From: Filosporella fistucella | Taxonomy: Eukaryota > Ascomycota > Leotiomycetes > Helotiales | Assembly: GCA_030077755.1 (NCBI GenBank) | Contig: JAQJZZ010000002.1 | Coordinates: 1,922,001-1,986,000 of the forward strand | Direction of reading: 5' to 3' | DNA length: 64,000 nucleotides | Shown here: in pieces, positions 35,692 to 47,227 of the stretch | Numbering within the stretch: position 1 is the stretch's first letter | How the letters are laid out: each line of letters opens with the position of its first letter | Notes under the pieces: generated by a model | Databases searched by the model: none | What the model was told of the DNA's origin: nothing | Seen by the model: only the letters and a program-made list of their open reading frames with translations | Program-made: the position numbers and the translations under genes

Positions 35692-37367
35692 ATGCCGTCA
35701 ACGTCGCAAAGTATGACCAAGATGCCTAGAAACAATCTTTCGACCACTTCTTCCAACGATCACACACTTCAACCTGGACGACCACATCAGGCGCAAGACT
35801 TAACTCCTTACAGTGCAGTATGTCAAGATACCTGTGACACATTCTCGCAAGATTCATTTCTTTTCGATTCTGACATTCTCCATCAGGTCTCTTCTTTCAA
35901 CCTACCAGTCCATTACGATTCTAGTTTAATCACTCCAGTATCTTCAACACATTCCCCTCCTCTGGCGACAAAGCCAGCTCCATTACTGAGACAAAACTTG
36001 GAACCAAGACTGTCTCCAACCTCTCTTTCTCCATTCTATCAGTCTTACAGCCAAGAGGAAGACTACGAGCAAAAGTTTAACCCTCCCATGAAACACAAAA
36101 ACTCCTCGGGTGGTCTTCAAATTTCAACGGCCGATAACGGATTTCCTCCTGGCTCACCTTTCCAACAGCCTACCGAACATTACTGGGGAGCCTACGGGGT
36201 CTCAGCAGCACCACATTCTTCTAGAGCTTCATACTCACCACCAACGTTTCAGCCATCACCTGGTCTTCAGTCAGCTGGTGGATTCACTTCTTCGAGCCAT
36301 TCAACCCTTTCTCCTCAGCAACCTACCTCTGCTCATAGTATGTCGGGCTATAGAGAAACACCCATCTTGATTGCACCAAATCCATCAAACCTCCGCCCAG
36401 CAACAAATCAAGAAGTTAGACCATACCGACATCACCCTCGACAGTCAGGTCATTCCAGCCCTTATCGACATTACTCTCAGCAGTCATGCCATTCGAGTCC
36501 GAGATCGATAGGAAGTGTCGAGAGAGGCCAGACTCAGTTCACAATGAGAACAATGTCCTTACCAACCTCAAGCAAAAAGCCAAAGAAAAAGAAGAGCTCC
36601 TCATCTAAATGGGGCAACACCCCTTATAACCAGATTCCAGGGTTCGATGAGCTTGATTCAAATACGAGAATCCTTTTGGAACTGTCAAACCCAGGACCAA
36701 AGAAACTGGCTTGGAAAATATTGCAGGTCAAGTACCGGGAAGCTACGGGAGAGGACATCAGAGAAGAAACGCTTCAGATGAGAAAGAAGCGAGCATTGGA
36801 TAAACTTTGGGTATGAAACGATCAAGCAGAAGTTCAACTTCTACATGTATTCAATGAGTGTCTTCTAACTCTCTCCAGTCAAAAGCCAAGCGAATTGAAG
36901 AAGAGTCGGCGGAGAGGAATAATTGGAAGAATATCACCAATACCATGCACAAATATAGCTCAAGAGATTCATGGTCACCTGAGGCTGCTCAAAGAAGGTG
37001 GAATGAACTCAATCAAGCTGGAAATGTCTACTCTCCTGGATACGACGTCTCAGGGCAACAATCGCGACCAAGAGCCACCTCGGATGCCTTCGTAGATCAT
37101 AGGTCTTGGTCTGATAGCCCGACTGCACGGTTGGAAGACGGAGAGACGAGAAACATGATATCGGCGCTGTCTTCTGCTTCAATGGAAGATGCTCGGAGTA
37201 GGACAGCCAGCGATGCAAGCCTTCAGATGATACAACAGCAACAACAACAGATACAGCAGCAGCAAATGAGGCAACAGGAGATGATATATGAGCAAAGGAG
37301 GCAAATTCTTCATCAAGGACAAGGGAGTCCGCATCATGGCCATGATCAATGGGGTGGTGGTCAATGA
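35692..37367 (+). CDS. large low-complexity, probably nuclear protein with helical C-terminal module
   Basis: Two exons, 35692-36810 and 36879-37367, give 535 residues; the 68-bp intron has GTATGA and CTCCAG ends, phase 0. Residues 1-300 are disordered, rich in Ser, Pro, Gln and His. A basic cluster (KKPKKKKSSSSKWG, about residue 300) looks like a nuclear localisation signal. It is followed by a conserved-looking helical module: YNQIPGFDELDSNTRILLEL, then KKLAWKILQVKYREATGEDI, MRKKRALDKLWSKAKRIEEE and, after more helices, SRDSWSPEAAQRRWNEL. The last part recalls Myb/SANT-like third helices (W...RRW). A glutamine-rich tail (QQQQQIQQQQ) ends the protein. DNA or chromatin binding is inferred, not shown. 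The gene stands alone in a 17-kb gap with a long pyrimidine-rich upstream region, a setting common for fungal developmental regulators. Confidence 0.75.
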
Positions 37368-40300
37368 ATTCTTTCTTTCTTCTTTGGACACTTGTCTATC
37401 TTAATCTTCTCCTTTTCTCGTACTTTGGTTCGAACTAGTGTGTATCCTCTTCTCTCTGCTGCTTTATTCTCCGTTTGGGCTTCAAGGGTTGAGCATAATT
37501 CAGATTTCATCAGCGCCTCGACAGCATTGGGGCAGATGGCTGCCGCAGGGCATTGGGAACGGGTATGGAAACGGCTTCAAACAGGCGTAGGGAGCACAAG
37601 TTGCAGTGTTTTCAGTATTAAACAGCGATTGCATGCGTACTTTCTTTGTATCATAGTTTAGTGCTAGATAGTTCACCACGGCTATAGCGGAAATTCACGA
37701 GAAATGATCAGTTCAGAAGATTGTCGTCGCTCTCCTTTTGCAATCAAAAAATGTGCAGTTCTGCCATGGCATCCTTCAACTAACTTCCTTCTATCCGTTC
37801 ACTTCAGCGATCCCGAACAGATTTCTTCCGTAATGAGATATGTACAAAAGTGATAGGAACTAGCTCGCTGGTACGTATCTCAAAGTACATACCAACCAAA
37901 GGAAATACAATTGTGCCTCCAAACCCAAGATTTGATCATTTCCTACGCATTTCCATTCTTCAACCATATCTGACTGTTGGTAAATTGACGCTCGCCTTGC
38001 TTACAGGTAGTTGGCTTGCTGTGCTGTCCTGTCCCAAGTATCCGGTTCTCTGCTCCCGCATAAAATAGGTAAGCGTACGGAGTGGAGTATATGGAGACGG
38101 AATAAACTACCGGGCGCTTAGATGTCCCTCACCTTTCCTTTCCCTCCCTTTTAATGCATATATGATACATAACTCGACAGCGAGGACAAATTTCTCGGGT
38201 AGTCTACACGGTATACGGTACATATTACTTTTTCAACCTTGGCGTGCTTGGGATGGAGATGTGGGATATGGGTTGGTTGTGAGCTAGGGTGGGGAACGAG
38301 AAGCGGACGCCACGGAGGGTCACCATATTTTTCTTTGGTGAGACGGTTTTGGTGGAGGGGACGCGGGATGCGATACCTGATGGATTGATCTGGATTGAAT
38401 TGGATTTATTTTTGTTTTGAAATTGGAGGTGGGTGAGAGTATGGGTTGCGATACGAAAGTATTCAACCAACTACCAACGTACACCGTTTCACCTCAATAT
38501 CTTCAACTTCCTGCACGAACTTGATATTTCCTGTGCGCTTTACAGTTCCACACACAATATCTATAAAGTACCACGTGTAGCAGGAGAAATAAGATTATTA
38601 TCGGATAGAGCCGTGATTTGAGGTGTTGGATATGCATATGTGTGCAGTGATTTGAGGTTAATCTGCATGCAGGCTTGTGGTTGGGAATCTGAAGATTGGA
38701 AATAATTAAGATTTGGTGATGCGCTTATACAGGTATTGATACTATGGGATCGGGTTTTTACATCGAGATTCCTTTCTGGGACTGTGATGCATTGTGATAT
38801 AGCATGCGCAAGAACGTGGAGGAGGGGCAATGAAGGGTTCGGAAGAGGGGAAAAGAGAATAAGATTTAAAGTTGAGATTATATTGAAACTAAGATTGAAT
38901 TGAAATTGAGATGCAACTTTGAAAGCCGCGGTAATTGTTGATTGAGATTGGTCGATTTAATTATGGTTGACCAGCCAGTAGGAATTGGAACTGAAATTAA
39001 AGTCGAATCTGAATTGGAATGTAGATTGGCCATAAATTGAATTCGAGTGAACCAAACTTTGGTAATTGGGAATTGCATGTGAGTCTGACAATAAATGCAC
39101 GAACCGGACAGATCCAAGTCCGAATTGCAAGTATAATTGTGTAAGTCGGTACCCTAGATTTGGAAATTAGGATGTGATGGGATAACTCAAGCTGCATGAT
39201 TATGTTTCGACTCTTTAAGTACGGAACGGAAGGGAGTTTGTATGTGGGAGGTGCTTTGAGCATTTGCAATTCGAACGTCAGATCTTACAAAAGTCGGTAC
39301 GTCCGTAAGATATCGCCGCATAGCCCTATGCATAATGGGGAATTAACACGGAGTATTCAAATAATGTACTACGTACTTGTACAAACCACCAACTCCGTTC
39401 ATTCGTATCTAGCTCGGGATAAAGCTCCGGGGAAAGCACAGTCCTCAAAGTGGATATTAGGCGAGTGCACGTCCTCCTGCTCGGGCCAAATCGTCGTTTC
39501 TAGCCGTACGGCACAGTTTCGTTCATAGCTTGATGAGCAATATGCTTTTCGGCCGAGAGTAGGAGACGAGAGAGACAGCACTTTGAATGATGCCCACTGA
39601 CCGCGCAGAGGCGTTTGTGAAATGGGAGAAGGAAAAGAAAGAGAAAGAAAACAAGTCCTGTCCCAGCTGTCTGGTTGAAGGTGACCTATAGATATGCGTG
39701 TAAGAGTCGCATCTGCACAGGAAGGAGGAAGAGGAAGCAGGCGGGCGGCTAGCCCTAATGCTTGATCGACGCACGTATTGAGCGACGTCGTCAGGGGACG
39801 ACCCGTTGCCCGGTATGAAGACGGCGATATGCCCAACGCAGTCAGCCATGGCTCTCCCCTCCCATCCTTCCCTCAAGGCTTCAGAACCAAGCCCTGCCGG
39901 AGCTCCTTACCGTTGTGCTCAAACAAGCTCGGTCTGCTCGCCAATGAGCACCATAGCTCCGTGCGTTATCTGTCGTTATTCCCCTTTTGGAGAGATGGAC
40001 GAACGGGAGACTTGCCCGTTTCGTGTCTGGGGAAGGGATGTAGAAGGGTTTCCGTTCACGGGGAATAGGTGGTTGTGGATGGATGGCGTCGGGCGATAGA
40101 GCATGGAATGGAAGGGAGGCGGGTGAAAGCCGGTGGGTCTCGTCTGGGTAGAAAGCAATATGCCGGATGTTTGGGCTGAGTTGCCTGATGTTCGCGCTTA
40201 GGAGAGAGAGCAGCAGGGTGGAAGAGAAAGAAAAGGCAAGGATGGAGTCACATTTTAGGTTACCTATGTAGAACCCGGTGATATCTTATACGGGGCCAGC

Positions 40301-43300
40301 ATGGCTTGTCGATCACTTGATCTGAGTTTTCAACGTTTGTCTTTTGAGTTTGCTGCAGAATCAAGCTGAGAATGAGACGATGTTCTAGAGCAAAGTGGCG
40401 GTATACATGAAGGTATGATTGTTGGCGATCGATGGTTAGATCTTGGATTACGGTCTGGTGGCTTGTGATCCGACTTCTGGGGGGTTTGAGGGTATGGTCA
40501 CAACAGCATTAGCAGGGGTATACGGGACCAATACCAACTTGTGGAGAAAGAATGTGACGATGAGAATGAGAGATTTCGAAAAGCACGCCGCCCTATGTCT
40601 TTTGAAATTGGCATGGGGTAGATCGCCGAAGTCTAGGGTCATTGAAGTTGAATGTGGGAACCGTGGAAGTTGTGGAACCAGAAATAGTTGTTTTGAGTCG
40701 TGTGCTTTGATCTGAGTCTTTTGGAAATGATACTGTGACGGTTAGGCGCTGAGTCTGGCTTAAGCCTGTGTCCGCCATCACATATGCTTGGCGGGAAATC
40801 AGTCAGTGTTGAAATAAGGACGATGGTTTTGTGGATGCCACAAGAACTTGAAATAGAGTTAAATGTTTAAATTAGAAGTGGTTCAGGACTCATCGCACGT
40901 CTATCAATTGTATCAACGCCACATGGAGTAATGGTTCCAGACTCTCGATAAAAGTCTTTGTGTTGTCAATAATAGAACATGGGTGTTGGGAATGGAATGT
41001 ATTTTGAACATATTTACTGGCTGAATGTTGGGAAGCTGTATAGATCTCCTAGCCACCAAGAATATGTTAACATTACAACTCTATGGTACTTGATTAATAC
41101 CTTGTCTTATTCACTGCTAAGCAGTCTCAATTGCCGTTGTGAATGACTCGGGTCTATGAGGTCTATCTCTTTGGGATACCAACAATTCGGAGAATAGGTA
41201 CTGCTGCTTCGGGAGATTTGTCAATGAAGATCGTGGTGCTACTGCAGTGTGTTGTTCCCAACAAGATGCTGTAGATTTGTAAGGCCAAATGGGGCAGTTG
41301 GTGTTCCCGGACGAATGTTGGTGATGTTTCGATGTTGAGGTCGCTCTTTCTTGTGCTACTCTCTGGCTCTCCTGTCGCAAAACTTACTTTTGGAAGTTAC
41401 TCTATTTCTGGTCGCTCTCCCAAATCATCGACAAATTCTACTTGCTCAAGCAGGTCTGCTTTCTTAACTACACAAGCTACAAGTTAGCAAACTACTGACT
41501 TGAAACGAGGCAATGGGCTTTGTCGGCTCTCGGACGGCTGGGTTGGTGATAAATTCATTTGGTGTCGACAACCTTCTCTTCACACCCTGCTCCCTTTTAC
41601 ATTCTCAGCTCCCTCTCTTGTGTAAGAGTCCATCTAGAACTCAGGAATTCTAGGAATTTCTACCCACGACAAGACTACAAGTCTTCAATTTCAATCGAAC
41701 CTCGTCTTGCTAAAGAGGATTGCTCGTCACAATAAGGGAGTCTGCAAACAAAACCATGACACCAGTCCATAGGTATGCATCCTAGAAATACTCAAATTGC
41801 ACAACGCACATTGTTGGCTATTCATTGAATGAACCATAACTAACAAATCTCAGACACTGTACGATGGGAGAGCAGCGTTTCCATTGTAACAACACTTCCC
41901 CGACAACACCGAACTAGATACCCTCCGAAGCTAGGAACAGGCCAAACGAAGACCTGTCTCTTACTTAATATCTAATTCGAACCCAAGATACACGCTTGCC
42001 TTATCACACCCTCGTACAACTCGAAATCACACAATAAACAAACGTGAATTCGATCTTTCAAAGCTAGGAGTCATCGTAAGGTCTCTGGCATAAAGAATCG
42101 GGGCTACAGTACAACGTTTCTGATTTTCATTCTGGAATCTTTCTTAAAAGCGAAGTTCTGTTGCAATTTGGAGTTCTAAAGGGGTCAATATTTGTTACTC
42201 AAGAAAAAGTTTGAGTTGAATCCGAGGGCGCTGCTCGAGAGGGTCTGCAGTAAAGAAACAATCTTTTTCTATGCTTATTTCAATATATCTGCTTCATTTC
42301 AATGCTTTGTCTCCACTTCAGCTCCAAATTTCACTCCATCAAATGCATGGAATGGCCACGATTCACGCTTGCATTGGCTCCCACATTTTTACTCTGGAGC
42401 TTAGTATGACTGTGAGAGCACATTCATCTTGTGATGGTACTCAATGTGAAGTTTCATGTTATTTTTGTGCCTGTCAGGCAGAATCTATACGTCTTTTTCT
42501 TTAATTTGGGCAATCACTTCTTATACCGACGAATGAAGACAAAGTTGTCCGTCGCTATTCTTGCTGCTTGCAGCTGGGAACAAGTGCAAAGTAACCCACC
42601 GTCCTATAGGGTTTGCCCATAGTCCTCTGCAAATTTTCGGCACGTTACCGCTATACCTTTTATGCTAATGCCACATCCTTCAACATTTAGTGCTTCGGTC
42701 CTTGTAGCACAAGAAATGACACTACAAGCTCCTCGGCTGCGAAAAGGGGGAACATTCGATGCCTCCAGATTCAGGCAGAAACAAGGCACTTAATCGCCCC
42801 TTTTCAAGTTTTCACTATTCCAGAAAGGATAGGATTTGCTGACGGATTCAATATTCAGTTATCTGTGGGATGAAGAGAGCGTGTACTTTGTAAGCAAGAC
42901 TATGGTCATCATAGTCACATATATTGCCTTATGTCAGCCTCTCTGGAATGCTGTAGTCTCTCAGCTCAGCCTTCCACCCTCCAGCCTGCCGAGTTGCTGC
43001 TCGCACAACTGCATACTGAGACTTTGACGTAAAACGTCTCAATCTAAAATACCCTCTTCGCAAGGCACTCTTCAGCCTTATGAATTACAATTTCCAAAGT
43101 CGAGTTCCTACCACCATCTGGCTCGTGTCACTTGCACGCGGGCATTTTAGGCTGTTGGCCCCCAACCACAATGACACGTTGTTCCCTTCTCACATCTCAC
43201 TGAGCGAGTACCCGTAAGCACATTAGCGTCTGAACCCTGGAAATGTGCAAAAGTTCGCACTCGCATTAGTTCTCGCGCTTCAAGGACTGTCGCCGTGCAT

Positions 43301-46300
43301 AGGCGGTAGCCGCTGTGCAGAAAGACGCGCGAGAGGGTAAATGGTTGATTACCTAGACGCTCGTAGCGATGGGTGGACCTGGACAGAGATATGGGATGAG
43401 ATTGGCTGTTTGAGACTTGGGAGAGCAAATAGTGGGAAGTGGGACGTGATCTGAGGCTTGAAGCTGATTCGGAGCGCGGTATGGCTTGATTTGAAGATAT
43501 TGATTGAGAGAGATTAAGATGAAACTGAATCTATTTAGACTTTGAAGATTAGATGAGACTAAGCACCTTGATGGTCTGAAACAAGTGTAGCCTATGGGTT
43601 CAGATTGTCACAGATGCTCTTCTGAAGTGTGTTAGCTGGCGACTGTCTGTTCCTATGTCTGACCTACCCTTAAGCTTCAGGTGAGCGAAGCCCTCCTAAG
43701 CAAAGGCGACCAGCTTGAACACGGCATCATAATATAATATATGACTTTGATCAATCAATGGAGTGCTTCTACCCAATTTGTTTTTGAAGATTAGGAATGT
43801 CCTTCGTGGCCTCCTTAACACCTCTGATTATCACAGGAAGAGCGTATTATTAGGTCAAAATACAAATTGATTTCTGTTCTACCTAAATCTTTCTAAACAT
43901 CCAAGAGGATATCACTCCCGCTTGTCTCTCACAACCCAGCCTTTGTACCTTTTGATGACAGTAGCCTTTTGGATTCTTCCCATAAAGGGCAAATTACCCC
44001 GCAAACTCTCGTTAAATATGGCCCTCCATATCCGTGAGAGTATTGCTATTGCTGAGACCTGGATAATTTGACAAGTTTTGGGGTCAATGCCGGGACGATG
44101 ATTAGCTTCATCAGGAGTACGACGTTCGATATCACATTACCCATCGCTACGTCTTCTAAATCTACTTGTTTATATCCCTTCTATGACATTTTTCTCATAT
44201 CATTTGTTGATCCACTGATCCATTGACTTGGGCGCATGGTCAAGTATTGATTTAATCTTCCTGTTTATACTTGTATCATGCCTCCATTTCCCAGGCTTAA
44301 GCACACAATCGAACCCGCTGGGAGATGATCACAATTTCCCATCGTGTAAGAATGGCTCCATCGCACATGTACCATCAAATGTATGGCTTGCAAAAGCCTC
44401 CTTGTGACGGATACCCTTTTCCTGACCTACCTCTCCCCACCTACTTTTTCGTCTATCCCGCTTTCATGATATGTCTATCCACCATTTCGATGCCTATTAT
44501 CTGCAACCTAGGTAGTTTAACTGAAGAGCTAGTTATTCCCACTCGCAGTTGGCATCTAGGGCTATGGAATTGGGTGAGGAGGAAGAGCTTCGAGGAGAAA
44601 CCGTGCTCCGTTGGCAGGAGAGCTGGTATTCGAGAAGAGAATAGAGGAGTTGTTAGAGTAAGAGACAAGATACTGCATGACATCTAATAAGAGACGGGAC
44701 TCTATACGGGATTCGAGGGTGGTGGGAAGCTGCTGGCGGTGGTCATAATTATTGAACTTGGGATCGATCTTTGTGAAGCGACGAGAAATATCCGCAGATC
44801 GTCAATATTGATAACAATCAGTGTGGAATCGTCCACGAATGTTCGTTCGTTGCAGGTTTTTCGTGGGGGAGAAGTATTGGATTTGTATGTTCGTAATATT
44901 GCGATTTTGGTTGATAATTGGGAGGTTGGGAGGGTTGAAATTTGCTTATTGTCTCGCTAGCGGGGTAATCAACATCTGTATACTTCAAAACTGCTTACAA
45001 AGTCACGATTCAAATTAGATTTTATTATAGACAATTTCTGCCTAGCTTCACCATATAGAACTATTGGAAATGATTTCAATTCTATTCACGCCAATTCCCT
45101 CTAATTTGTCGTGTGGAGAGGGCTCAAGTCCTCACCCTCCGAACATTATAATCATGAGAGAGGGGCGGCCCGAACCGAAGAAACAGCGCCGAGACGCTGT
45201 TCAGGAACTTCCTTCTTCTTCATCCGAACAACTCCCCAACATCGGGATGCCGAACATTCCAAACACCGACAGATCATCAATGTAGAACCAAGTGGTTGCA
45301 TTGCTTCATTACCGGATAACATGCTGCATATTCCCCTTTCGTTCCAAGGTACAGCCGAGGGCTGAGCTGCAGACACGACACCACTGCTCCTATTTCAGGA
45401 TTATGCAGGGTGGAAACACTTCAAACGTGAACGTGATGTATATTGTCCCGACAGTCTGGTTCAACCGCCCATTCTGATCGCAATAGGAAGGAAATTCCAG
45501 CATCATCCAATCCGTCGTCTCAAGTAGCGCCTGGGAATTGTCGACCCCATTCTAAAACAGTTCATGCACGTTAAGAAACACCGCGGTAGCTCCATATTGC
45601 TGCGTCATTTCCTGTTTACTGCAGGTTTTTTGGAGTGTGACGAGATCGTTCTCTAGCCCGACGACATAGCTATGACTCTTGATTCTATTTCAAGATCAAT
45701 TTATGTCTCTATCACACGATTTTGATACTACCCTGCAATGACTATTTCAAATCTCAGTAGATGCGATAGTCGAGGGTCAAACAGTATCATCGCCAATTGC
45801 GTGTCCAAGATGCCACAAGAACTGGCAGACGCAGCTTCACCATCATGTGGAGTCACGGTTTTACCACTTTTTTTCGATGCTTGCTGGTTACTTGTGTTCC
45901 CTGCATCAGAGCTCGGAAGCCAAGGGAGTTACAATCTGCACTGTCTCGACCCAGAATATATTTCGACATTTGTTATTCCTCCTTCCCTAGCTTTCAACTT
46001 TTATTACATACTGATTTTGGATATTTGAGTTGAGCTAGGGCACCGGTGAAGGAATAACACGACTTTCGATGCGCGGGACACAATCGGAACCATAAATTCC
46101 AATGATTTCGGCATTCTGGGTTCAAGATGAATCACCATATTGATATAGATATCAACGGGCATCAATCTCACCATCTTATCGCTCAGATTTACTCCCAACT
46201 TCTAGCCATTGATAAGCAGAATCCAGGTACAATGCCGACGTCTACGAAGTTCCTCGAAGTCCCTCTTCTAGTCCCAGGTCTCTGACTCATGATTGACCAG

Positions 46301-47227
46301 CTGAAGGAGGTATTCAACTTCTTCATATTGAATGCAATCAAGTCGGAGCTAACGCCGGCGGGAATGATCCACTGGGCGCTGAGTCGTGGCAGTCCATTGT
46401 CACCACTGCTCCCGTCAATATGCGAGTCAACATGTTAAGCCAATGTTCCTTCAAGCTATAATCTGACCTTCGAATCAATGCAGATTTTCCGGCAAAATAG
46501 CATTCCGAAATCCTTAAATCCCCAATAACATTCTCGTATCGCGATACACTAAGGAGGGACATACCCGTAAATATCAAACAAAGGGTTTTCATACAAATGA
46601 GCGCTTGTCGCGAAGGTGAGCTGAGGGATGACTCGAGGGGGGATACACATATACATTACAACACTAGAAATACAGGACTATCAGATCTGAGTATAAGTTT
46701 TAACGAAGTGCTCCTCTGCTTTGCCAATGATAGATGCCTTTGGTCACTTCAGTAAGAGATGAATATCTGAGACTTCCCACGACTGAGAAATGTTGTCCAA
46801 GTATTTCACCATTCATTCTTCATGTAATTTTCGGTCTGAAACGTAGATTGTTCATCTCACCTTGGTTAAAAGGAAGACCATCTAGTATTACGAGTTTGTT
46901 AAAGCTCTTTTCTGTGTTTGGCTGGAGCTTGAAGGACTTTGAAATGCAGGGTTGTGCAGTCGTTTTGCCCAAAGGTACAATATTGATTTCACAGATGATA
47001 AACTTGACGTTGCTCTTCGTCTTGCACGCTGTGTTATAACGAGTTTGACACAATATTCAATTTGTATTTCCACCCTTCTCGTCATGATTTCTCTCATTCT
47101 GAAGCCGTCCCTGTTATCGCCCCAGGTCCATCCAGAGTACTCGCCTCTCGCCCGAATTGCTCTTCACGCATTGGCCTGAATTGTTCGGCCCTCAACTACT
47201 GTGTCAGTGTCCTCTCCCTGTAATGAG
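37368..47227. other. 9.9-kb gene-poor region
   Basis: No convincing gene on either strand. ORFs are at most about 145 codons and lack recognisable domains, splice partners or signal peptides. Low-complexity purine-rich DNA with GAATTGAAATTG-like words lies at about 38.86-39.06 kb. The section next to 47.2 kb may hold decayed DNA from the C-terminal repeats of the adjoining broken NLR-like gene, but I could not identify any TPR remnant. Confidence 0.5.
38865..39060. repeat. degenerate ATTGAAATTGA-type low-complexity tract
   Basis: The words GAATTGAAATTG, GATTGAGATTGG, GGAATTGGAACTGAAATT and CTGAATTGGAATG recur with changes over about 200 bases. No terminal repeats or coding content. Confidence 0.45.

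Noticed and set aside
38800..39150. Possible minisatellite or transposon-derived repeat
   Set aside because: Words recur but not with a fixed period, and there are no inverted or direct terminal repeats; recorded only as low-complexity DNA.
44300..44320. tRNA-like B-box (GGGTTCGATTG on the minus strand)
   Set aside because: No matching A-box or cloverleaf arms around it.
28374..47227. RIP-mutated transposon graveyard as the reason for the gene desert
   Set aside because: The base composition is ordinary, with no strong AT bias, and no transposase or reverse-transcriptase motifs were seen in any frame.
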